Shown in pieces: positions 45,240 through 56,000 of a stretch of DNA of 64,000 bases; position 1 is the first letter of the stretch, and the number at the start of each line of letters is the position of its first letter. The notes beneath the pieces were generated by a model. It had not been told where the DNA came from and did no database searches. It saw nothing but the letters and a program-made list of their open reading frames with translations. A program made the translations under genes and the position numbers. This DNA comes from Saturnia japonica (Eukaryota > Arthropoda > Insecta > Lepidoptera > Saturniidae): contig CM065322.1 in assembly GCA_033032175.1 (NCBI GenBank), positions 9,176,001 through 9,240,000 on the forward strand, in the 5' to 3' direction.

Positions 45240-46020
45240 TATTATTATTTTTTGAATGTTGTGTCGAATATTCAGCTAATAAACTAAATAATATTTGCTA
45301 GTAAACTTTTAAATTAGACATTTATATAGAAATAAAAAAATATTGTACTACACAACAACTACGTACTATACTAATAAGTAGCATTACGCATGGTACGCTT
45401 AGGTTAAAGGTCAAATTCACCCTCAAACAATAGACAAAAATAATCATGTATATGAAAATAATAATCTTGGGGGCAGTTGTTGTAAGTTGTATCGACGGTG
45501 CTGTTACAATTGTACCTAAATAACCAAAATTCGAAAAATTGTAATATTTCCGATTTTATACCAAACTGATTTCCAACCACTACATAACTCAAGCATTAAT
45601 AACTAATAGATCAAAATGTGGCACTACTATAGCTTTTAAGGGAATAATAAGCCAATACAAAAACCGCAAATACTTACCGTGGTCGCTCGTGAACAAAAAT
45701 TGCCGAATAACTCGACCGACTCGCACCGCGTTTAGCTGCCGACTGGTGAACATGTTGCAACACGCTCTGAGCGCGTAGGTATACACTCACACAAGCTTAT
45801 ATCTTAGTAACCGACGAAATATGGACAATGGTACTATTGCCTCGTGTTACTATTGTCCCCGGTCTACCCTATACTTGTACACCTTGGTTTCCCCGGAGTC
45901 TCGCAACCTTTACATCTGGTTCGGTGTGCGAAATGATTAATATAGTAGGATATATTATGCGAAATGTATGCGACATATTTAAAATTTTAGGGTGACAGCC
46001 TAGCCAAGCGATTATTGTAA

Positions 46021-46346
46021 TACTAGCTGTGCCCCACGGTTTCATCCGTATTTTCCGACAAACTCCGCTCCGCCAACGCACCCGTGTAGTCTATCATAAT
46101 TGAATTTCCCGCAAGTAGTAATTATTTTAATTTTTCACTGTCTCCTAAACTATACGACTTACGTAACAAAAATCAATATTTAAGGCTATCTGAGAGTTGT
46201 AGCGTAATCTTAAATAGCCTATACTATTTATTCCTCGAGATTTTGGCTATAATATACAAAAAGAATTTTTCGAATCCGACTGGTAGTTCCAGAGATTAGC
46301 GTGTTCAAACAAAAAACTTTTCCGCTTTATTATATTAGTATAGATA
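46021..46346. repeat. Dispersed repeat A, copy 3 (shortened)
   Basis: tactagctgtgccccacggtttcatccgt..ccgccaacgcacccgtgtagtctatcataattg..tatctgagagttgtagcgtaat..cgactggtagttccagagattagcg, then ttttccgctttattatattag. It lacks the middle found in copies 1 and 2. Confidence 0.7.
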
Positions 46347-48715
46347 GGTTGATGGTACACCATTCTGTGACTTCACCACGACAATGTTCACTTTTATCGA
46401 AAGCTCAGACTTATCGTTAGGCTCAAAGTTATTATTTTATAAGTTTTCGTAGGTTGAAAATTTCTTCATTTTCATTTTATACAAGCTTGGCCAAAAAACG
46501 CTCAAAATAAAATGATTAAGAAATACCAATAACGCCTAATTACTTATTTCACAATATTAATAGATTGTAAAACAAAAAATAATGTGTCCTGGTCCATAAC
46601 ACATTTAATCTGTGAACAGGCCAGGGTTGTTGCCATGGCCTTTATCATAAAAAAGAGAAAAACAACCGTACGTGCCTGTTTATTCATACGAGACAAGCGG
46701 ACGCTCTGATAATAATAATTAAAATTATCGTTATGCAAAAATTAGCTTGCCATTGTCACCTATATCGAATTACTTTTTATATTATTATTCATATAATTAG
46801 TTACAAGTATTATATAACTTAGTGTGTATCAGTTCAGGGTGAACGACCGCTATTTATCTATTGTTGCTAACGGTGATAACAGAATCTTGACCATAGAATG
46901 GAACTTTGCCTGTTGATGTGCAGGGGGACAAGCGATCAATATATTTTCAGTAATCTACAATTAATAAGTATACAAATCTAAATTACTGAACTTTTGATTT
47001 TAAACCTACATACCTATACTTTTCAGTTTCTTTCCAAGAATCAGAATATTATTCTGCATGCGAATTCTTGTGGCCTTTTGAATTTATACATAATTCATTT
47101 CGGGCATTTCGTAAAGAGTACAATTGAGAGCAAGTTACAGCTATGTACAATTTTTGAGTTTATTTCCAAGTACCTACTTTGGTACCTACTTATTTATTTA
47201 TAAGTATTTTGATACTTTGTCTGCAAATTTTTATGGAGTTTTGACATATTTAGAGGAACGCAATAAAAATGGGGCTAATTAAAGTGAAAACAGATTTATT
47301 TGTACAATAGCTTTTAAAAAATTCGTTGAGAATTAGAATCACCTAGTAAAATTAATATTTTTTAAACACAAAAAATTTTGACTAAACGAAAAAAGAAAAA
47401 CAATTTAGAGGCAGTAAGCTCAGTATTATACTTGTAAGGAATTTTGACCATAATGAAAATTGAATATTATTCTAAAAACTGTTTTTTTTTTTTCATAATG
47501 TGTGACACAATCACCCTTTAGTATTGCCTACTCTTGCTGTCAAAACTGCCTGTATCTGTCTAGGTATACTTTTTATTAAAAAACATATTACATAGACATA
47601 TTTTAAAACTCAACATCTCTCTGTTCGTTTGTTTTTTGCACGCGAGAACCATTTATCCGATCTACATAGTTTTTATTTTAATTGATAGCTATATTATTGT
47701 TTATTATTGTTAAAGGATCTATTTTGTTACATATAGTAGTAACATACGGAATAAGCAGTGACGATAATGGTGAATCAATTAAGAAAAATACGCTTTTGGG
47801 GCTATTAAATAGCTTAAACGCTGAGTAAACCATAAGAAATCATAAGAATTTATATCTTTAAAATAACCGTTCGGTGTCTGGTGCGAGCGGAGGCAGCTGT
47901 ATAGTCCAAACGAACGGAGCCACGGGCAGTTAATTATACATATTCATGACACCGCATAATAGTACGAACCGATAGTTTATAAACAGTCTAGTCTAAACCT
48001 ACAAAAATGTAAACATTATATTACACCTACATAATCAAACTTAATATTTATTTTCTTTTTATATCGTCGATAACCATTTTAGTAAAACTACGTATCAACG
48101 CATCCCTAGTTTTTAGGTTATGTTAAATTTTATAAAATACCTTCGGAGCCCGGATTTTGTTTTAAAAAGTATCATTTGCGGGTATTAATACAGTAAATCT
48201 TGAACATTGTAAACAAAATTTGAGACGGGATTCCATATATCCATGGACATTCTCCTTTTAGTGCCCGTTTGCAGTCTACCGCCAATTTAAAATCTAACTA
48301 GATTTTTTATAAAGTAACGATAAGCAAATAAATAATATTTTTTTTCATGTATAAGAATTCGTGTACCTACGAATTACGATTTAAAAAGTGATTTTGTCTT
48401 ATGCAAGACACATGCACCATGTAAATAATCATTAAATATTTACCTATTTATATTGTCAAATTTCTTGAATATTTATTACTTACTAGCTGTGCCTAACATC
48501 AATGATCGGTTATTGAAAGTCTCGTCAAAATTGGTCCAACCGTTTCGGAGATTACGCAGAAGAAAAATATAAGACTGCGAAAAAAATTTCAAAATTGTTA
48601 TTTCGTTATAAGTATCGTATTATGTATTTAGTAAAAAGTTGTTATTTTGATATTACAAACATACTTCAATTTTACTTATTTGTATAGATTTACTTATTTA
48701 AATTGATCAATATCC

Positions 48716-48872
48716 GGGCGACCGAGCTGTGCTCGGTGTTTTATAAACAAAAAAAGAAAAACACCTATATAGGTAAACTTGGAATGCAAAACATTATCTA
48801 AATGCAAAGTTTCATCGAAATCGAAGGAGCCGTTTCCGAGAAACCAATTATGTATATAATATATAAGAATAA
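48716..48872. repeat. Dispersed repeat B, copy 3 (inverted)
   Basis: gggcgaccgagctgtgctcgg..gaaaaacacctatataggtaaacttggaatgcaaaa..gtttccgagaaaccaatt; the same orientation as 27753-27900. Confidence 0.75.
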
Positions 48873-49439
48873 CTCACATAATATAATAAGATAATTCTTC
48901 AACATTTATTAATTAGGTATCTGATTTTCCATGACCGGTCATTTGTTTGTCTGCCTTTGTGAGACAGGCAATAATAACAATACCTATTCAACCGAACCTG
49001 TATTATTCCACACTTGAAGACAGAATTATTTATGTCATCTCAAGTTTATCTAGAGGTCAGACGTACATTAGCACCAAGAACAGGACTATTTCTCTTTCGA
49101 GATAAGGTAGATTTATGTCCATACCGAAGTGTTTGCTGCCCCCTGGGGCTTGTTGTCATCAATCGGACTTTATTTAATTTTGAACTATTGTTGATACACG
49201 GTAGTCACTATTTGTTGTTATATTGGGTAAATAATACGTTATCAAATTAGTCATGTTTTTGTTCGTTATTTCCTTATATCACAAGTACTTATTTGGGAAT
49301 TATTGTCTTTGAAATCATATGGCTATAATTACTATGGATATAAATTTGTTATATTGTATTACAGCGCCTACATTCGTATAAAAACTGGCAGGTATATACC
49401 TACTAGTCGCTCGTTCCACTCTCTCTTCTTGCACAGCCT

Positions 49440-50260
49440 ATTTTTTGTTTATAATCTGCACAGGTGATAAACAAGCATACAGCCCGCCTGATGGTTAGCT
49501 GCTAGCGTAGCCCATGGAGGTTTGTAATAAGGTAGCATAAGTATCACTAGCGCCTTAGCCTAGGAAACTCTGAGCCTCACTACCCACAGAGCACTGGTAA
49601 CCTGACGCACTAGATGAACACAAAACTTAGTAGTTATTTGGGTGCGATCTTCTCCACGGTGAAAGTATTCCACCAGTCGGAGACATCTGTGATTTCTCCT
49701 AAAGATCACGTCATGTAAAGAGTAAAGAGTAAGGTGACATAAAATTTGAAGAGGTACATTTAAAAATATTGAGGCGCTCTTACCTACATTATTCCGTTTT
49801 GTACGGTACAAATGTACGGCGATATCATACTGTCTAGCTGAGACTTATTATGCGACTCGCTGAAGCTTTTTTTTTTATGGTAATAAGTAGCAAACAGAAA
49901 TGCAGTCCATCAGATGATAAGTGATCACTGTAGAATAAATGTATATGCAACCTCAGAAAGATCGTAGTGTTAAGGTTAGACAAAATAGGTTCTTACTACA
50001 GTAATACCACAGATGGTAGTACTGAGGACTGAGTTGGAATACCTCGTGTGCGAGTGTGTGTTAACAACCGGGTGTAGTCGGCATTCGGATCAAAGCAGCA
50101 ACGCTAGCACTACTGCTTTGCGGTAGAAATGGTCTTGGGGGAGGGTCCTTCGGAAAACGAACCTTGCACAGGTTTTGCGAGTGGCCCGGTTATTGCATTG
50201 TAAAGGCAGTGAAAAGCCTCCAATGGCCTCCAAGCCAACTGTTCCTACCTGTTAACCTAA
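49440..50260. repeat. Lepidopteran LINE/SINE 3' material
   Basis: Two phrases recognisable from abundant moth repeats, ataaacaagcatacagcccgcctgatggttagc (49470) and ggtaataagtagcaaacagaaatgcagtccatcagatgataagtgatcactgtag (49878), begin separate units. The downstream parts (agagcactggtaacctgacgc; cgagtgtgtgttaacaaccgg) are noncoding. Several insertions are probably nested. Confidence 0.5.
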
Positions 50261-50686
50261 ACCTGTTTCATATTATTACCCGAGTGACGAGATAATTATA
50301 GTTAATAAGATGGTTAAAAACAGATTATTGAGATTTTCTTATTGAGATTGTCTTTAAGTAATTATCCGCGAATAGTTTGGTTAATGTAGCCTATTAGAGC
50401 TTAAAAAGAGGACGTGAAATGCTAGACACCCAGACATTAAATCTCTTTCTTTAATCATTACTCATATTATATTACTATTCATTGAGCAATATACGATAAT
50501 CTTGAATTATTTTAGAAACAATGCTTCATACGTTTTTTTTTATAAATCTGATTTGGATTTTATATCAATTCAAAAAAGGTGCGGTGCATGTTTCGTGCAA
50601 ATAGAAAAATTCCTCATTACTTTTAATCAAAATACTTTAAAATCTATAATACAAATAACATTTTAATATTTCTCAACGGTGTTTAT

Positions 50687-50985
50687 TCTTGCGTATTGGC
50701 AACGCCATAACTCCGTTATTTCTTCATCAAATTTAATGATTCAATCATCATTTTAAAATTTAATGTTTATGTTTCCCGGTATTGACGAAACGTAGACAAA
50801 TAGTTTAAAAATAATGATTTCGTATAAAAAAAAATAAGGAATGTGTCATTTGTTGATGCAAATAAAAATATATTGAAGACGCCATCTACTAACAATCTAT
50901 ATAACTAACATGACAGCTGTTAGGTTGTTTACATTTAATAATGTGCGAAATATTCGCATAGGTCAACTAGTTATTGATTATAACT
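50687..50985. repeat. Dispersed repeat D, copy 1
   Basis: Shares ataactccgttatttcttcatcaaa, cggtattgacgaaacgtagacaaatag, catttgttgatgcaaataa, tatattgaagacgccatctactaacaatct and gtgcgaaatattcgcataggtcaactag with 52065-52325. A partial copy lies at 33130-33215. Confidence 0.75.
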
Positions 50986-51559
50986 ATTGTAATAATTAAG
51001 CACTTTAATGAACTTTATAGTAATTGTTTTCCCTGATCTTTCAGGTACTACAGTGGTGGTCACAAGTGAAGTAAAGCAATGTTCCTAGTGTCTTCTGATA
51101 TAAAGACTGATAGTATTTTGTTAATTTGTTATTGTAATAGCTGTGTTTAAAATCAGATTTTTAATGCACCTTGTTTAATTATATTTTGATATTAAGTCTT
51201 ATAGCGCCATTTTGAGTCATACTTATAGACTATGATACATTATCCTCAAATGTGCAAAAAATTGTAAAAGAGGAATTCCAATGATCTCGATAATAATTTT
51301 TATATAATCGTAAATAATTATATATGTACTCAATTGATTTTTGTTAAGTATGTGGTTTACATATGTATTACTAATTATTATGTTTATAGATCTATTAAAT
51401 AATTATGTTAAAGTGTATGTAATTGCTATTCCCGTTGGTGTATTCAGATAATTTACAAATATATAATATCTTAAGTATGAATACTTGTTTCAATCAGATG
51501 TACCTCAAAATTACTCTTTTCTAATAACACCCACAGAACTGTTTGTTAGTATCGCAGTT

Positions 51560-52035
51560 ATATCTAGGGATGATTCGATACTACTGAGTACTCAATCATA
51601 TGGTATCGAACCTTTTCATTCGATACTAGCACATGCAGGTCAAACCTAGAACAAAATTCCCCATCGCGTCTGTCAGTCTGACTGAAATTGATAAAGATAC
51701 CGACAGGTATTGAAACTTTGAAGTGGAATCGTATGTGGATTCGATACCGGAATGAGGACGATATCGATTCATCCCTAAGCAGGGCAATAACAGGCAAAAA
51801 TTGTTAAAGAACTCATATATTATCGAACCTCTGAAGCGCTATCGAATGAGGTTTTGATACATGAATGAGGACGATATCGAGTATCCCTAAGCAGGGCAAG
51901 TATAAGCCTCGTTCAATAATTTAATAATTCATATGTATCGAAATTTTGAAGTGGTATCGAATGGGGTACCGATAGTTTAATTCGATACCTGAACGAGAAC
52001 TTTTGTATCGATCAAAGGGCAGTATTAAACATCCC
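51560..52035. repeat. TATCGA-rich tandem array, units of about 125 bp
   Basis: Units recur with tcgatac or tatcga words: gaagtggaatcgtatgtgga (51720), gaagcgctatcgaatgaggt (51831), gaagtggtatcgaatggggt (51949). Each is followed by cga/ata and (g)aatgaggacgatatcga..atccctaagcagggca in units 1 and 2, and by a diverged form in unit 3. An upstream piece starts at 51560. No coding is seen. Confidence 0.65.
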
Positions 52036-52064
52036 TATATTTCTCAAGGGATAAGAGCAACGGC

Positions 52065-52325
52065 CTTAACTCCAATAATTCTTCATCAAAATTAATAATT
52101 TAAACATTATTTTAAGGCTTACGTTCCATGCTATCGACGGAACAAATAGTTTTTAATTGTTGTTTTCGATATGAAAATGATTTTTGTCCATTATGAATGT
52201 CATCTGTTGATGCTAATGAGAATATATTCAACAGGGCGTCATCTATTAACAATCTTTTTATCTAACAAGATAGCCTTTTACAGTTTACATCTATAATGTG
52301 TGAAATATTCGTGCGGGTCAGCTAG
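52065..52325. repeat. Dispersed repeat D, copy 2
   Basis: Partner of 50687-50985 (cttaactccaataattcttcatcaaaattaataat..tgctatcgacggaacaaatag..gggcgtcatctattaacaatct), ending tgtgaaatattcgtgcgggtcagctag. Confidence 0.75.
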
Positions 52326-52862
52326 TCTTCTAAATCTATTTTATAGTTCTTTCCGTACAATTTCAAATATTGGGGTAGAAAAAAAAATCCCTGACGTAAC
52401 TCAGGACGGTCTGACCGATTCTAATGTATTTTTGTACAAGGAAACTATATGTCATTGCGCAATAGATATACTATAAGAATTGGCAATAATACTTACCGGA
52501 AAAAAAAGAGTTAACATAAATTATAAGACGAAATTAATTATTGCTCAATAGACACGAGGGGAGCCACGGGCACTGCTAGTCCTAAATATAACATTCATAA
52601 CTTGTTACAATATCTCCACGGTTTGGTAAGATCATACCTAAGACATGCCCTGAACCAAAACGATAGAGGTTTGCTGTTGAACACGCATCACGCATAAATT
52701 ACTGGATAGATGTTGATCAAAATTTTTTTACTTTCACTCCACATGGATTCGGTCCTTACCTAATAAAATACCACAATATCTTCATTAAACATTAAACACG
52801 GATATCAGCCAGTATTACATACAAAATTAAAATATAAAACAAAGGATAACTTCAGTATTTAC

Positions 52863-52868
52863 TTTATT
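52863..52868 (-). terminator. Poly(A) signal of MED29
   Basis: AATAAA on the minus strand about 217 nt after the MED29 stop codon; the nearest good signal downstream. Confidence 0.45.
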
Positions 52869-53084
52869 ATCTTAATAACTAGTAACAATAATAAACTAAG
52901 ATAATTATAATCTTCTGAGGAACGTGGGGAAACATCTCCATCTTTTTCCCCTTTAAAATTTAATTTACTTTGCTTGACATGATTTGACTCATAGTAGGTA
53001 CCCATATTTCTTTTTTTACTGAACACAAAGTACCCTTTCCCAATTTTCATGAAATGAGTAGTTCTAATATCATAAACACATTAA

Positions 53085-56000
53085 TCACTCAGTTGGTGAT
53101 ATATTTTGCGCAGCAGCCACTAAAGTGTCATGAATATCCTTTGCATATGATATCTGTAGACCAACCGTTTTCAAGTACTGAGGATAAGTCAGTGTTGTTT
53201 CCTGGAAAGAATTTAGAAACAGTGAAGAATCATATTTTGAATATAAGGAATAAAATGAGTGCTACAATAATGTACCTGTGCTGTAGGTCCAGAGTCCAGT
53301 CTGGATGGAAATACAGACAAGGGAAGATAATGCGCCGCGGATTGTGCTTGTTGAATACAGGTTATTGCTGTTCTCTATAATCATAAATATAAAATAATAC
53401 AACTATTAAAAAAAAGAAGGATATTATGTATTTTCTGATGATGATATACAATTGCAAGATATGATAAGGGAAGTACATATTATGTATTTCCCATTTCTAC
53501 TTTCCACAATAGAAACGCACACCTGGACTTCGAAGGCACAATTTTATGTAAAATTCCATCTCCACACGAAATTTCGTCAATTAGCAGAGCTATCATAAAA
53601 AATATATTTCACAAGAAAGATGGCACACATTAAGGCTTACTTGTTGAAGTTTGCCATTGATAATAATTAAGATCAAGGATGAATTAAGAAGCTGCAATGT
53701 CTGCATGTTTTGGTTGAAAATCGTCAAGGAAATCTCCATTGCATTAATTGCATTACAAAATTGTCATTTTACAAGATCAAACAAAGCTTTATTACGAAAT
53801 ATGGAAAAATATGTTAATTTTTTTAGAACATTCTAAATATTGTCACATTCTAAATGACTAGAGTATGTTAGAAGTATAAGTATTGACAATTGATAAAGAG
53901 TCATGTAAAAACATCAGAGATAAGGTCTTAATAATAATAATAATAATGATTAGCAGTTGCCGGGTCAATAAGTTAATTGTTGAACTTAGATACATGATAT
54001 TTACTCCAATGCATAAATAATGTTTACAATGTAAATAAGAGTTCATTTCTAGTTGCCACAGCTGAGTCAAGAAAATTCCAGAAATAATGTTGCAGCTTAT
54101 TAAGCAAATTGTCATAATTACAATAATATGTAATGTTGAATGTATAGTAACATTTGCTTTGGTCAAACATAAATTAGTAGCACATGTTTAGGTGAGAAGG
54201 TTTAAAGAAAATTGAAAAACATTTTCTGTACACTGTGTTAAATAGCAAATGTTTACACAGAAAAATACTTGGTAAAAATAAATACAATAAAATATAACTC
54301 ACCAAATGTAACTCCATTTGGTCACATATTGAGAAAAAATCTTCTAAATTTTTATCAAATCTTGGCACTACATTGTCTATGGCCTTCCTAAAATATCAGA
54401 TTAAATTTATGTTATCCTGTGTAAAAACAATACTTTTTTCTAAACAGATGAATATGGCTAATTTTTCTTTAATGCAACTACATTCATGTATTTCAATTAG
54501 AGATGTAACGTATATCCGATAACTATCCGGCCGGATTCTGGATAGCAAAATTTAAAAAAAATCTCATTATTTTACACAAGGCAAATCATATACCTACCAC
54601 AATAGGTTATGAACACCATTTGTTTTTATAATTGAAATTCAAAAATGTGTTTGATTTATTAATTAGTTTAGTACTCGAAATTAACAAGTGGTAAATGAAC
54701 ATCAAATTTTCCGCATTTGTTGGTAAGAGGCGACTCCGCTTAGCTTCATATACCAAACCAGCTTCTGAAAATAGCCTTTCACTATAAACACTACTGCCAG
54801 GTGCTGAAAGATAAATTCCAGCAAACCTTGACAATTGCGGGTACTGATTCAAATTAACTGACAATGGAAAAAACAAGCGAACTGAGAAATAAACACAAAC
54901 TGATATGCGCGATAACACGCAAACGCCCCCAAGTCGTCTCAAACACCGCTTACATGCGATAACACACGAACACACCCGAATATTTCTGATCTCGCTCACT
55001 GGGCCAATATTCAAATCAAACTGATCTCATCTTATAACACGATAAAAGACCGAATATCCGGTAGCCAGATATCCAGCGCTCCGGCCTCGTAGCTTGCCTA
55101 ATATCCGGTATCCAGCCAAACCACTACCCATTTCAACTCTAATTTCAATCATATTTCGAAAACTGTAATGTATTATTTATTTATTTAATTAAGGTAACAC
55201 ACAGCCATAACATAAACATGTTTAAATATAATTTACCCAAAGAGGCCTACAGTACCATATATTGAAATATAACTATATGTACATCATTTTTCAAAAATCG
55301 TAGCATTACAATCATATTTAAAAAAGTATATAAATTTAGAATTTGAGTAAGCTAGAAAGAAGTTCTAAACAACAACAAAGTACATAATTTATGAATCCGC
55401 GAAAGATTAATAAATATTTGTATGTAGGTCTTAATACTAATAATATTCCTTCTTCTTCTTCTTCTCCTCGTGTATGCCACCCATTACTGGGATGAGGCGA
55501 TTGAGAAACATGGAGAGGCTGTTGCTGTCTCTTTAGATGTTAGTAAAGCATTTGATTAGGGTCTGGTATGCAAATCTCTTAAGCAAGCTCCGGGCTTATG
55601 GAATCTCCGATCGCCTGCAAACCTGGACCAGTGATTTTCTGAAGGACCGGACAATACAAGTGGTTGTTGATGGCTGCTCGTCTGACCCCATGGCTATAAA
55701 TGGCGGAGTTCCTCAGGCATCTGTACTCTCAGCGACACTATTCCTGTTGCACATCAACGATATGCTAAAACCCGGTATTGTTGGGTACGCAGATGACAGC
55801 ACTGTAACTGAGATGCACTTATCCAATCCGCAGGCTAATTTACCGGAAGTCCATAATGAGAGAGAGGTCATGGTCGAACACTTGCATCTGTACCTTAGGT
55901 TCGTATCCGACTGGGGTGATGCGATCTTGGTCAGGTTTAATGCTGAAAAAACTCAGGCGTGTCTGTTCTCAGCTACTCCTACTTTTCGGGGGGCTTCCCT

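Larger units (their letters stand above)
43895..45871 (-). mobile_element. Pogo-like element with deleted catalytic core (1977 bp)
   Basis: Inverted ends read TAGAGTAGACCGGGGACAAT and TAGGGTAGACCGGGGACAAT and match onward through AGTAACA, flanked by TA on both sides (43893-43894, 45872-45873). Inside, on the minus strand, are an N-terminal DNA-binding part and a C-terminal zinc finger but no DDE domain between them. Its size and structure fit an internal-deletion derivative of a pogo/Tigger-group transposon. Confidence 0.88.
46350..53080. other. Gene-free region between pogo element and MED29
   Basis: No supported exon. It contains repeat C scrap (47720-47935), repeat B (48716-48872), LINE/SINE-like 3' material (49440-50260), two copies of repeat D (50687-50985, 52065-52325) with a TATCGA-rich tandem array between them (51560-52035), and a repeat end at 52550-52585 (gagccacgggcactgctagtc). 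Frames up to about 83 codons do not resemble known proteins. Confidence 0.6.

Noticed and set aside
49014..49250. 78-codon plus-strand frame
   Set aside because: No domain, no splice partners; located among repeats.
53054..53380. 108-codon plus-strand frame
   Set aside because: Antisense shadow of MED29 exons 4 and 5.
53651..53836. Cys/Trp-containing frame in MED29 intron 3
   Set aside because: It resembles a transposon scrap at most; no family could be named with confidence.
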